DNA from: Clostridiales bacterium
Lineage (GTDB): Bacteria > Bacillota > Clostridia > Christensenellales > CAG-138
Direction of reading: 5' to 3'
Length of the DNA stretch: 51,173 bases
Assembly (NCBI GenBank): GCA_004558525.1
Contig: SFCQ01000012.1
Location: 1-51,173 of the forward strand
A model generated the notes under the pieces. The model did not search any database. It had not been told where the DNA came from and saw only the letters and a program-made list of their open reading frames with translations. A program made the position numbers and the translations under genes. Shown piece by piece: positions 24,596 to 32,001 of this stretch (its first letter is position 1; every line of letters starts with the position of its first letter).

Positions 24596-26084
24596 GGCGA
24601 TTATGGTGCAGGGGACGATGTCCAATGCGGGAAAAAGCATCCTCGCTGCCGGGCTCTGCCGGGTGTTCCGGCAGGACGGCTATCGGGTGGCGCCTTTCAA
24701 AAGCCAGAACATGGCGCTGAACTCCTTTATCACAAAGGATGGTCTGGAGATGGGCCGTGCGCAGGTGGTGCAGGCGGAAGCGGCCGGGGTGGAGCCGGAT
24801 GTGCGCATGAACCCCATTCTGCTGAAGCCTGTTACAAACGTGGGGTCCCAGGTGATCGTAAACGGGGAGGTGCGCGGCAATATGCGCGCAGCGGAATACT
24901 ATGCCATGAAGCCGACGCTCGTGCCGGATATTATGGCGGCCTATAATTCCCTCGCAAAGGAGAACGACATCATCGTTCTGGAAGGGGCGGGAAGCCCGGC
25001 GGAGATCAACCTTGCGGAAAATGACATCGTGAACATGGGCATGGCGAAAATGGCGAAAGCGCCTGTGCTCCTTGTGGGGGATATTGACCGGGGCGGTGTA
25101 TTTGCCCAGCTTTATGGCACCATTGCCCTTTTGAAGAAAGAAGAGCAGGCCATGATAAAGGCTACGGTCATCAACAAGTTCCGCGGTGATGTGGAGCTGC
25201 TTCGCCCCGGCCTTACCATGCTTGAGACGCTCACGGGAAAGCCCGTGGCGGGGGTGCTTCCCATGCTCGATGTGGATATCGAGGATGAGGATAGCCTTGC
25301 GGAGCGGCTCGGGAGGAGAAAAAAGGATGCGCTTCTTGATATCGTGGTGATCCGCCTGCCCCGCATCTCTAATTTCACGGATTTTGCAGCCCTTGAGGCT
25401 GCGCCGGGGGTAGGCGTGCGCTATGTGCGGGATTACAGGGCACTCGGTACGCCGGATATGGTGATCCTGCCCGGTACGAAAAGCACGATTGCTGACCTGC
25501 GTTGGCTGCGGGAGAGCGGCCTTGAAGCGGCGATCAAAAAGCTTGCGGCCCGCGGGACAGCCATCATGGGCATCTGCGGCGGCTACCAGATGCTTGGCAT
25601 GCGCATTTCCGACCTGGAAGGTGCGGAGGGCGGCGGCGAGATCGGCGGCATGGGCCTCCTGCCGGTGGAAACGGAGTTTGTGCGTGAAAAGCACAGAACG
25701 CGCGTCTCAGCTACGGCACGGAATGTAGGAGGCATTTTTGCCCCTCTTTCCGGGACGGGGCTTGAGGGCTATGAGATTCATATGGGCCGCACGACTCTGC
25801 CCGAAGGGGCTGAACCCTTCCTCCAACTCTCAAACGGCATGGAGGATGGCTGCCAGGCAGGAAACATTTACGGCAGCTATCTCCACGGCTTTTTTGATAC
25901 GGAAGCCTGCCGGGAAGCGGTGCTTGGCGCGCTCGCAGCACAAAAAGGCATTTCGCTCCAGGGGGATGCATTTGATCTCAAAGCATACAAAGAGCAGCAA
26001 TATGATCTCCTTGCAAAGGGCGTGCGGGAAAACCTTGATATGGCACTTATTTACCGTATCCTGGAAGCCGGAATAGGCGGATAA
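24588..26084 (+). CDS. cbiP: Cobyric acid synthase CbiP
   Basis: A 498-residue amidotransferase that amidates four side chains of adenosylcobyrinic acid a,c-diamide. The N-terminal synthetase domain has QGTMSNAGKSILAAGLCR (5-22) and FKSQNMALNSF (about 37). The VLEGAGSPAEINL segment is near 130. The C-terminal glutaminase domain has its nucleophile Cys near residue 328 in MGICGGYQMLG and the GYEIHMGRT segment near 395. The length is usual. It is the last recognisable cobalamin gene, followed after 19 bases by a small gene of unrelated type. Confidence 0.96.
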   Translation: MAKAIMVQGTMSNAGKSILAAGLCRVFRQDGYRVAPFKSQNMALNSFITKDGLEMGRAQVVQAEAAGVEPDVRMNPILLKPVTNVGSQVIVNGEVRGNMRAAEYYAMKPTLVPDIMAAYNSLAKENDIIVLEGAGSPAEINLAENDIVNMGMAKMAKAPVLLVGDIDRGGVFAQLYGTIALLKKEEQAMIKATVINKFRGDVELLRPGLTMLETLTGKPVAGVLPMLDVDIEDEDSLAERLGRRKKDALLDIVVIRLPRISNFTDFAALEAAPGVGVRYVRDYRALGTPDMVILPGTKSTIADLRWLRESGLEAAIKKLAARGTAIMGICGGYQMLGMRISDLEGAEGGGEIGGMGLLPVETEFVREKHRTRVSATARNVGGIFAPLSGTGLEGYEIHMGRTTLPEGAEPFLQLSNGMEDGCQAGNIYGSYLHGFFDTEACREAVLGALAAQKGISLQGDAFDLKAYKEQQYDLLAKGVRENLDMALIYRILEAGIGG

Positions 26085-26103
26085 CATCCTGGGAGAATGC
26101 AGC

Positions 26104-26394
26104 ATGAACGATATCTCAAAGAATAAACGCAGAGATGCTTATGACCAGGAACATGAGTTTACTGTGCTTCATGCGGCAGATTCGGATGAAGCGCTGCTTC
26201 AATATGTGCGCAGCGTTGCGGAACAGCTGGGCAGGCTGCCGAGCAAGAAAGAGGTCGTAGGAGCTTCACTCCTGAAATGCAGATTCGGGCCATGGCCAAG
26301 GATGCTGGAAAAAGCAGGGCTGAAGACAACCAAAAAAGAAAAGGGGAAATCGGCCGTATGTCAGCCTGTGAGCTTGCCGGAGAAGGTGAGATGA
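26104..26394 (+). CDS. Small protein with one HNH-associated (homing endonuclease) repeat
   Basis: A 96-residue hydrophilic, lysine-rich protein. Residues 37-76 contain one copy of the short helical repeat associated with HNH/homing endonucleases: AEQLGRLPSKKEV, then a phenylalanine-glycine-tryptophan turn (RFGPWPRMLEKAGL). No nuclease motif accompanies it. In multi-repeat proteins this module is thought to contact DNA, so a DNA-binding or regulatory role is possible but unproven. GGGAGA precedes the start and only 19 bases separate it from cbiP, so it is probably on the same transcript. It is the last gene before the right-hand tRNA-like repeat and could be cargo of the putative island rather than a cobalamin gene. 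Confidence 0.6.
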   Translation: MNDISKNKRRDAYDQEHEFTVLHAADSDEALLQYVRSVAEQLGRLPSKKEVVGASLLKCRFGPWPRMLEKAGLKTTKKEKGKSAVCQPVSLPEKVR

Positions 26395-26603
26395 ACCCCC
26401 ATAACCCCGGCACATCGATGCGAAGATGCAGGACCATGCGTTTATGGCGAAACAAGCAGCTCATTAGATGCACAGCAGGAAATGCAATTTTTAATATGTC
26501 GCCTGACCTTGCGTTTCAGTTTCTGAAAATGCTTCAAAGTGTAAACACCGGTATTATAGCGCGCAGTATGATGCTGTTGGAAAAAGGCTTTGAAAAGCAA
26601 AAA

Positions 26604-26632
26604 CCCCGAAAGTGACTATTTCGGGGCTTTTC
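26604..26632 (+). terminator. Intrinsic terminator closing the cobalamin operon
   Basis: CCCCGAAA (26,604-26,611) pairs with TTTCGGGG (26,619-26,626) around a seven-base loop, followed by CTTTTC. It lies 210 bases after the last gene and directly abuts the right repeat copy. Confidence 0.8.
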
Positions 26633-26726
26633 TGGTGCACCCAAAGGGATTCGCCCCCCGGCCTTCCGCTTAGGAGCCATAGGAAAGCCCTTTATTTTAG
26701 GGCATTTTTCTGTTATTTTCATCGGT
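26633..26726. repeat. Right copy of 93-bp direct repeat, tRNA-Arg-like (candidate att site)
   Basis: Same orientation as the copy at 727-819, with five substitutions and one extra T. This copy is closer to a tRNA-Arg(CCU) 3' half on the minus strand: TGGTGCACCC (CCA end and acceptor), GGGATTCG (T-loop), and GGCCTTCCGCTTAGGAG running to the anticodon loop. The gap between copies is about 25.8 kb and holds exactly the cobalamin operon. Confidence 0.6.
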
Positions 26727-26850
26727 TTTACTACAATTTATACCTATCTATTGGGGTTTCTCGAATTCCAATGTGTTTCAGAGAAGTGATCTTTATTGGC
26801 ATTGTTTTAATGATGTTGCATTAAAAAAATAGGTAAAGCTGATGCACTTA

Positions 26851-26859
26851 TGATATAAT
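26851..26859 (+). promoter_or_regulatory. Orphan extended -10 promoter-like element
   Basis: TGATATAAT (26,851-26,859) is a perfect TATAAT with an upstream TG. No good -35 is seen at 17 bases. No plus-strand gene follows, and any transcript would run antisense into the amidohydrolase gene unless stopped by the hairpin at 26,955. It may be left over from a deleted gene. Confidence 0.3.
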
Positions 26860-26950
26860 ACAATTAAGTGTATATTTAAAGATAAAAGTGCAACAAGACC
26901 ATTTGATGATTTAGATTTCCAAATAATCTCCATTCAAAGAGACAAGTTGA

Positions 26951-26984
26951 CAAAAAATCCGGATCGGTCCAGATCCGGATTTTG
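26951..26984. terminator. Bidirectional terminator between convergent transcripts
   Basis: AAATCCGGATC (26,955-26,965) pairs perfectly with GATCCGGATTT (26,972-26,982). T runs are present on both strands. It sits just beyond the 3' end of the minus-strand amidohydrolase/peptide-transporter operon. Confidence 0.85.
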
Positions 26985-27042
26985 ATAGAAATAAATGTTT
27001 TCAAAAACAGTTGCAGTTGGTATTATTTCTGCACGGCTCACC

Positions 27043-28179
27043 TCATTCTACACGCTTTCCATAGATGAATACAGCGGTTGTGCGGGTCAAATAATGGAAG
27101 GGATGGCCGTTGAATACAACGAGATCTGCGTCCTTTCCCGGTTTGATCGAACCGACTCGATCTTCTACCCCCATTGCGCGCGCAGCATGGATGGTGATAG
27201 CGTGAAACGCCGCGTCCTCAGTAAGTCCTTCACGCACGTTCATTGCGGCAAAGGTTGGCAGTAGCCAAAGCGGCGTAACGTCATGGTCAGTTGTGATCGC
27301 AACTTTCATGCCAGCTCTGCTAAGGTGCCCGGCTGTTTCAAACGAGCCGCCCACAGTTTCTGGTTTTCCGGCGGGTCCCATAGAGGGGCCAACGACGGGA
27401 ATCATATTTTCCGCTGCAAGGTACGGAATAATTGCCTCTGCACCTGTGGCATGCAGGATGGAATAACGCAAGTTAAATTCCTTTGCAATGCGCACGGCTG
27501 TCAGAATATCGTCTGCTCGGTGCGCATGAAAATGCGCTGGAATCTCACGCCGGAGCAAAGGAATAAGCGCCTCCATGTCCGGCTCATAAACATCATCGCC
27601 AGCTTCCTTTTTAACAAGATAGCGCTGTGCACGGGTGAGCGTGCGGCGCATGATTGCAGCTGTCCCCATACGCGTCATTGGCTCACGGCCTTTATTTTCC
27701 CCATAATTGCGCTTCGGGTTTTCCCCAAGCGCGAACTTGATTGCACAAGGGGCTTTGAGCGTCATTTCATCTACGTTTGTACCTGCGAGCTTAATTGCGG
27801 CGATTTGTCCGCCGATCACGTTCGTGCTGCCGGGCGAAACCGCGACTGTGGTGATGCCTGCCTGCCGTGCCTTCGGAATCGCCGTATCAAACGGATTGAA
27901 ACCGTCCACCGCGCGGACATCCGGCGTAACAGGGGAAGTGGTTTCGTTGCAATCCTCCCCTTCCCAGCGCAGGCCTTCTTCCGAAATGCCGATATGCGTA
28001 TGCGCATCAATCAATCCGGGCAAAATGAATCCGCCTGCAGCATCAAACGTCTCCCCATCATAGGCAGGGGCATCTTGTGTTGCACCACAGGCCGTGATAA
28101 TACCATTTTCAAAGTCCACATATCCTGTCTCAAAACGCTTTCCTTCCATGGTGAGCAGTATGCCGTTTGTTACTCTCAT
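27043..28179 (-). CDS. Amidohydrolase (imidazolonepropionase-like) linked to a peptide importer
   Basis: A 378-residue cytosolic metal-dependent hydrolase of the amidohydrolase superfamily. Visible ligands are the HxH of DAHTHIG (about residue 60), a second His pair in HFHAHRADD (about 215), His in LHATGAEA, and the catalytic Asp in TTDHD (about 293). A beta-sandwich closes the fold at both ends (MRVTNG..., GKDADLVVFNGHPF). The exact substrate is unknown; imidazolonepropionase-like, prolidase-like and isoaspartyl-dipeptidase-like activities are all possible. It is the last gene of a minus-strand operon with dipeptide-transporter genes, which favours a small peptide or N-acyl amino acid as substrate. 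A related protein lies at 32,550-33,701 beside another importer. Confidence 0.88.
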   Translation of the reverse strand: MRVTNGILLTMEGKRFETGYVDFENGIITACGATQDAPAYDGETFDAAGGFILPGLIDAHTHIGISEEGLRWEGEDCNETTSPVTPDVRAVDGFNPFDTAIPKARQAGITTVAVSPGSTNVIGGQIAAIKLAGTNVDEMTLKAPCAIKFALGENPKRNYGENKGREPMTRMGTAAIMRRTLTRAQRYLVKKEAGDDVYEPDMEALIPLLRREIPAHFHAHRADDILTAVRIAKEFNLRYSILHATGAEAIIPYLAAENMIPVVGPSMGPAGKPETVGGSFETAGHLSRAGMKVAITTDHDVTPLWLLPTFAAMNVREGLTEDAAFHAITIHAARAMGVEDRVGSIKPGKDADLVVFNGHPFHYLTRTTAVFIYGKRVE

Positions 28180-28186
28180 AAATACC

Positions 28187-28630
28187 TCATAGATTAATTA
28201 AAAGTGAAGTCAGAAGAAGCAGAAAGCCGCAGGCCGCTCGTGCTAAAATGTGTGCTTTAGTCCTTTGCTTTGGTTCGAATTCTTCCTCGTTGCATGCCGT
28301 GGCTGAAACAAGGTCGTCATCAAAGTCCGTATTATCCATTGCAAAAGATGGCCTATGCGGTTTGTCTTTCTTCCTTTGGTGGATATACGGCACACGCCGC
28401 TTCGAACGCTGTGTGCCGAAGCCCGGCAGATGGAATCCTTCTGCACGTAGCTGTGTAAACCAGCTCCATGCAAGAAAAACACATCCTGCCGCACAGAGCG
28501 CAAACATGAAGTATAGCCGTTCGCCATATGCTCCCGCAATGAGTGCCGACACAACAAGCGCACATGCAAAATAATTAAGTGCTTTTGCGTAGATCAATCG
28601 GCAATACCGTTTTCGCTGGAGTGGTTCCAT
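28187..28630 (-). CDS. Small membrane protein of unknown function
   Basis: A 147-residue protein I do not recognise. Two hydrophobic segments near residues 17-55 (ALNYFACALVVSALIAGAYG and YFMFALCAAGCVFLAWSWF) and a C-terminal one (ARAACGFLLLLTSLLI) suggest three membrane spans. Between them is a charged loop of about 70 residues. Its start overlaps the stop of the fused ATPase gene as TAATG, and the amidohydrolase starts seven bases after its end, so it is translated within the transporter operon. It may assist the importer, but nothing in the sequence demonstrates this. Confidence 0.65.
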   Translation of the reverse strand: MEPLQRKRYCRLIYAKALNYFACALVVSALIAGAYGERLYFMFALCAAGCVFLAWSWFTQLRAEGFHLPGFGTQRSKRRVPYIHQRKKDKPHRPSFAMDNTDFDDDLVSATACNEEEFEPKQRTKAHILARAACGFLLLLTSLLINL

Positions 28631-30648
28631 TATGCTTCCAGCTCCTTTCTGTAAATCGCAAGCTCTGCTTCATTCGCAAGAATGAAGTGACCTGGGATGA
28701 TTTCCACCCATGCTGGTGCATCATCTTTGTAATTATGCATTGCGCGGTCATAGACCAGCAACTCCTTGCCCCGTTCAAGATCCGGGTCGGGATACGGCAC
28801 TGCAGAAAGTAGAGCCTTTGTATATGGGTGCAGTGGACGGCGGAAGAGTTCTTCGCATGCTGCGAGCTCGACAATACGCCCCTTATTGATAACGGCAATG
28901 CGATCTGAGATGAAACGGACAACGGAAAGATCGTGAGCAATGAACAGATACGTCAGCCCACGTTCTCGCTTAAGCTTGTTGAGCAGGTTAATGACCTGCG
29001 CGCGGATGGAAACGTCTAGCGCGGAGATGGGTTCATCTGCCACAATAAAATCCGGATTCATGACGAGGCTGCGCGCAATGCCGATGCGCTGACGTTGTCC
29101 GCCGGAAAACTCATGGGGGAAACGGGAAGCGAAATCTTTGGAAAGGCCAACCTCCTGCATGATCTCCTCCACTTTGCGCAGTCGGTCCTCCTCATTATCG
29201 AATAGATGATAATTATACAGGCCTTCAGAGATGATGTAATCCACCTTTGCACGTTCGTTGAGCGAGGCCATTGGATCTTGAAAAATCATCTGCATCTCCA
29301 TGCGCAAATGCTTCACTTTATCCTTGCTGAGCTTACCTGTGATGGGCTCATCTTTATAAAGAATGCTGCCGCCCACATTGCTGTTATAAATGCGCATGAT
29401 TGCCCTGCCAATGGTTGTCTTGCCGGAGCCTGATTCGCCCACGAGCGAGAGTGTTTCACCTTTGTAAATATCGAAATTTACATTATCCACAGCGCGGAAT
29501 TCCTTCCCGCCCAGTTTGAATTTGACGGTCAGATCCTTCACCTGCAAAAGCTTCTCTGCGTGCGCGCCGTAATCAAACGGCTCTGCAGGTTCGGCGTGCT
29601 CTGCACGCTGCGCCGCTTCTGCGGCTTCGATTTTCTCCCGGTATTCAGCGGCATAAGGGTGCAGCAACCACGTTTTTGCCCAGTGCGTGTCCGAAACATG
29701 GAACTTCGGAGGTTCCTCTTCAAAGTCTATTTCCATCGCCTCCGGGTTGCGCGGCGCAAATGCGTCACCGTGGATCTCTTTAAACAGGCTTGGCGGCGTG
29801 CCCTTTATTGAATACAGTTCATGTCCTTTTACACCAAGCTGTGGCAGAGATTGCAGCAGAGCTTTTGTGTATGGATGTGCAGGCTGTTTGAAGATTTCGC
29901 GCGCCGTGCCGTATTCGATGATTTGTCCGGCGTACATTACGCCCACCCAATCCGCTACGTTGGCAACAACACCAAGATCGTGTGTGATGTAGACGACCGT
30001 CATTTTGAGCTCTTTCTGAAGCTCCTTAATCAGTCGAAGGATCTGCGCCTGTACTGTAACATCAAGCGCAGTGGTCGGTTCATCGCAAATCAGAATTTCG
30101 GGCCTGCAGGCGATTGCTGTAGCGATGACAACGCGTTGGCGCATTCCGCCCGAAAACTCGTTGGGGTATTGCTTATAGCGGGTTTCAGCATCTGCTATGC
30201 CAACGCGCTTTAAAATATCAATTGCCTCACGTTTGGCTTCCTCGTGCTCCGTCCCAAAATGCCAGGTGATGACTTCGGCAATCTGTTCCCCGATGGTGCG
30301 TACGGGGTTCAGGCTTGTCATTGGATCCTGAAACACCATGGCAATCTTCTTGCCGCGCACGCGAAGCCATTCTGCCTCTGTTTTATACTTTGTCAGATCC
30401 TCCCCGCGGTAAAGGATTTCCCCACCGGTCACGGAGCCGTTCTTATCCAGCATTCCAATGAATGATTTTGTAAATACGGATTTTCCGCAGCCGGATTCTC
30501 CGACGATAGCAAGCGTCTCACCTTCATATAGGTCGAGCGACGCACCGCGTACGGCTGTAAGCGTTTTGCCGCGCAGGCTGAATTTGATCTCCACATCTTT
30601 TGCGGAGAGAATCAGTGGTGAGGCATGACCGTTTTTGATTTGTTCCAT
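28630..30648 (-). CDS. Fused dipeptide/oligopeptide ABC transporter ATPase (DppD-DppF)
   Basis: A 672-residue protein containing two complete ABC ATPase domains. Residues 12-265 are DppD-like, with Walker A GESGCGKS near 52, FSGGMRQRVVIA and LICDEPTTALD, plus the C-terminal oligopeptide-transporter tail ending in FAPRNPEA. A linker of about 60 residues follows. Residues 370-672 are DppF-like, with GESGSGKTT near 407, FSGGQRQRIGIA and IVADEPISALD. Such subunits are normally separate proteins of about 330 residues, as in the second importer of this window, so this is a genuine fusion. It energises the DppB/DppC permeases encoded upstream on the same strand. Confidence 0.93.
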   Translation of the reverse strand: MEQIKNGHASPLILSAKDVEIKFSLRGKTLTAVRGASLDLYEGETLAIVGESGCGKSVFTKSFIGMLDKNGSVTGGEILYRGEDLTKYKTEAEWLRVRGKKIAMVFQDPMTSLNPVRTIGEQIAEVITWHFGTEHEEAKREAIDILKRVGIADAETRYKQYPNEFSGGMRQRVVIATAIACRPEILICDEPTTALDVTVQAQILRLIKELQKELKMTVVYITHDLGVVANVADWVGVMYAGQIIEYGTAREIFKQPAHPYTKALLQSLPQLGVKGHELYSIKGTPPSLFKEIHGDAFAPRNPEAMEIDFEEEPPKFHVSDTHWAKTWLLHPYAAEYREKIEAAEAAQRAEHAEPAEPFDYGAHAEKLLQVKDLTVKFKLGGKEFRAVDNVNFDIYKGETLSLVGESGSGKTTIGRAIMRIYNSNVGGSILYKDEPITGKLSKDKVKHLRMEMQMIFQDPMASLNERAKVDYIISEGLYNYHLFDNEEDRLRKVEEIMQEVGLSKDFASRFPHEFSGGQRQRIGIARSLVMNPDFIVADEPISALDVSIRAQVINLLNKLKRERGLTYLFIAHDLSVVRFISDRIAVINKGRIVELAACEELFRRPLHPYTKALLSAVPYPDPDLERGKELLVYDRAMHNYKDDAPAWVEIIPGHFILANEAELAIYRKELEA

Positions 30649-30664
30649 TTTCTTTCAGGCCTCC

Positions 30665-31606
30665 TTAAATATGGTTGCGTGGATCGGAAGCGTCGGCAAA
30701 TTTGTTGCCGATCACGTAGAATGCAACGGTGATAATGCAAAGGAGAGCTGTTGGCAGCAGCATTTGGTACGGATGCAGCGTAAATGATGCACGCCCCTGG
30801 TTTACGATGTTGCCAAGGGTGATCGCATCTACCGGCATACCGACACCCACAAAGCCCATGAACACTTCAGAGCCGATGGAGTACGGGATGCAAAGCGCTG
30901 CTTCCATGATGATGAGGCTCACGATGTGCGGGATGATGTTTCGCGTAGCTATGCGGTGCATCGGCGTTCCCAGACATTTGGAGGCGATGTTGTATTCACT
31001 GTCCCGCAAAGAAAGGATACGATTCCGGAAAAAACGAGCCTCCACGATCCAACCGCGAGAAGCCATGGAGATGAACAGCGTAAGATAGCTCGTGTTCATG
31101 ATGTACGCGAGCAGCACGAGGTAAACCGTCGATGGGATATTTGTCATGATGTTATACAGCTCGATCATGAACGGATCCAGTTTTTTATTATAACCCCAGA
31201 GCGCACCTGCAATCATGCCGAAGCCAACATCTGAAAGGGCGATGCAGAAACCCAGCAGGAAGGAGTTGCGGCAGCCATACCAGGCGCGAGCCCAGATATC
31301 GCGTCCGAGGGTATCCGTGCCGAACCAGTGCTTTGCACTTGGACGCAGGTTCCAATCAAGCGGAAACAGGCTGACTTCTGTCGGATCTACATCTGAAAAA
31401 ATAGGGTAGAAGATGCTCATCACGATCATTGCAAACACCAGCGCCACCAGTACAACCACGGCTTTGTTCTTAAAGAATGTCCGAATCGTGGAGCGCCAGT
31501 ATGAGTAGTTTGAGAAGCCCGTATCCTCGCTGTTGATGGTATCGAAAACCGCCGCGCGGAATTTAAGCGGGTTTAGAACCGCATTGGCCATTTTTTTGCT
31601 TTCCAT
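30665..31606 (-). CDS. Dipeptide/oligopeptide ABC transporter permease (DppC-like)
   Basis: A 313-residue permease with the long soluble N-terminus and six spans of the DppC/OppC family. Family landmarks are HWFGTDTLGRDIWARAWYG (about 92-110) and the coupling EAA loop around SKCLGTPMHRIATRNIIPH near residue 212. GGAGGGA precedes the start. The upstream gene, dppB, is cut by the junction at about 31,995, so in this assembly the importer is incomplete. Isoleucine codons are mostly ATC/ATT, agreeing with the left part of the window. Confidence 0.92.
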   Translation of the reverse strand: MESKKMANAVLNPLKFRAAVFDTINSEDTGFSNYSYWRSTIRTFFKNKAVVVLVALVFAMIVMSIFYPIFSDVDPTEVSLFPLDWNLRPSAKHWFGTDTLGRDIWARAWYGCRNSFLLGFCIALSDVGFGMIAGALWGYNKKLDPFMIELYNIMTNIPSTVYLVLLAYIMNTSYLTLFISMASRGWIVEARFFRNRILSLRDSEYNIASKCLGTPMHRIATRNIIPHIVSLIIMEAALCIPYSIGSEVFMGFVGVGMPVDAITLGNIVNQGRASFTLHPYQMLLPTALLCIITVAFYVIGNKFADASDPRNHI

Positions 31607-31607
31607 T

Positions 31608-31998
31608 TTATTCTCCCTCCGTCAGCTTGATGCGCGGATCCACGAAGGCAACCAGCAAGTCTCCCAGAAATACGCCGATTACCGAAAGGATCGCATACAT
31701 CAGCACGATTACCTGCACCAAATTGTTGTCCTGGCTTTTGATTGCATTGGTGAGCAGGCCGCCCGTACCTGGGATGGCATACAGACTTTCGATTACAAGA
31801 GAGCCGGAAATGATGAATAACAGGTCGCTTGGGAGGTAGATCACAAGCGGGATCATTGCGTTTTTGAATACATGCCGGCGCAGGACGACCTTTTTCGGCA
31901 AACCCTTTACCTGCGCGAATTTCACATAATCGCGGTTTTCCTCATCCACCATGAAGCGGCGGAGCCAAAGCGCATAATATGATTCCGGCTGCATTGCT
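31608..31998 (-). pseudogene. DppB-like permease truncated at its N-terminus by the junction
   Basis: Only the last 130 or so residues of a permease of about 310-340 residues are present. They begin near MQPESYYALWLRRFMVDEE and run through the EAA loop (HVFKNAMIPL) and the C-terminal GDLLVAFVDPRIKL. They align with the second half of the intact DppB at 36,935-37,879 (SYYAMWLRRYMVDES, HVFRNAFVPL, DPRISF). Upstream of about 31,998 the minus-strand frame continues into unrelated amidohydrolase sequence. All 11 isoleucine codons counted from 31,608 to 31,860 are ATC or ATT (10 and 1), none ATA. Loss of the start, signal-anchor and periplasmic parts would make it non-functional if the junction is real. 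Confidence 0.88.
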
Positions 31999-32001
31999 AT
32001 G
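31991..32001. other. Junction between two compositionally different DNAs
   Basis: Two genes on opposite strands are both decapitated here and abut head to head. The bases around GCATTGCTATG can be read as part of either gene, leaving a few bases of shared sequence at the joint. Isoleucine codons change from 10 ATC/1 ATT/0 ATA immediately left to 12 ATA/2 ATT/1 ATC immediately right. Confidence 0.85.

Larger units (their letters stand above)
26395..27042. other. Intergenic region at the right end of the cobalamin block
   Basis: No gene is called in these 650 bases. They contain the operon terminator, the right copy of the tRNA-like repeat, an AT-rich stretch with an orphan promoter-like element, and a second terminator; each is listed separately. 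A plus-strand frame of 59 codons (26,436-26,615) runs into the terminator. It has no convincing Shine-Dalgarno and no recognisable motif, so it is left out. Confidence 0.5.
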
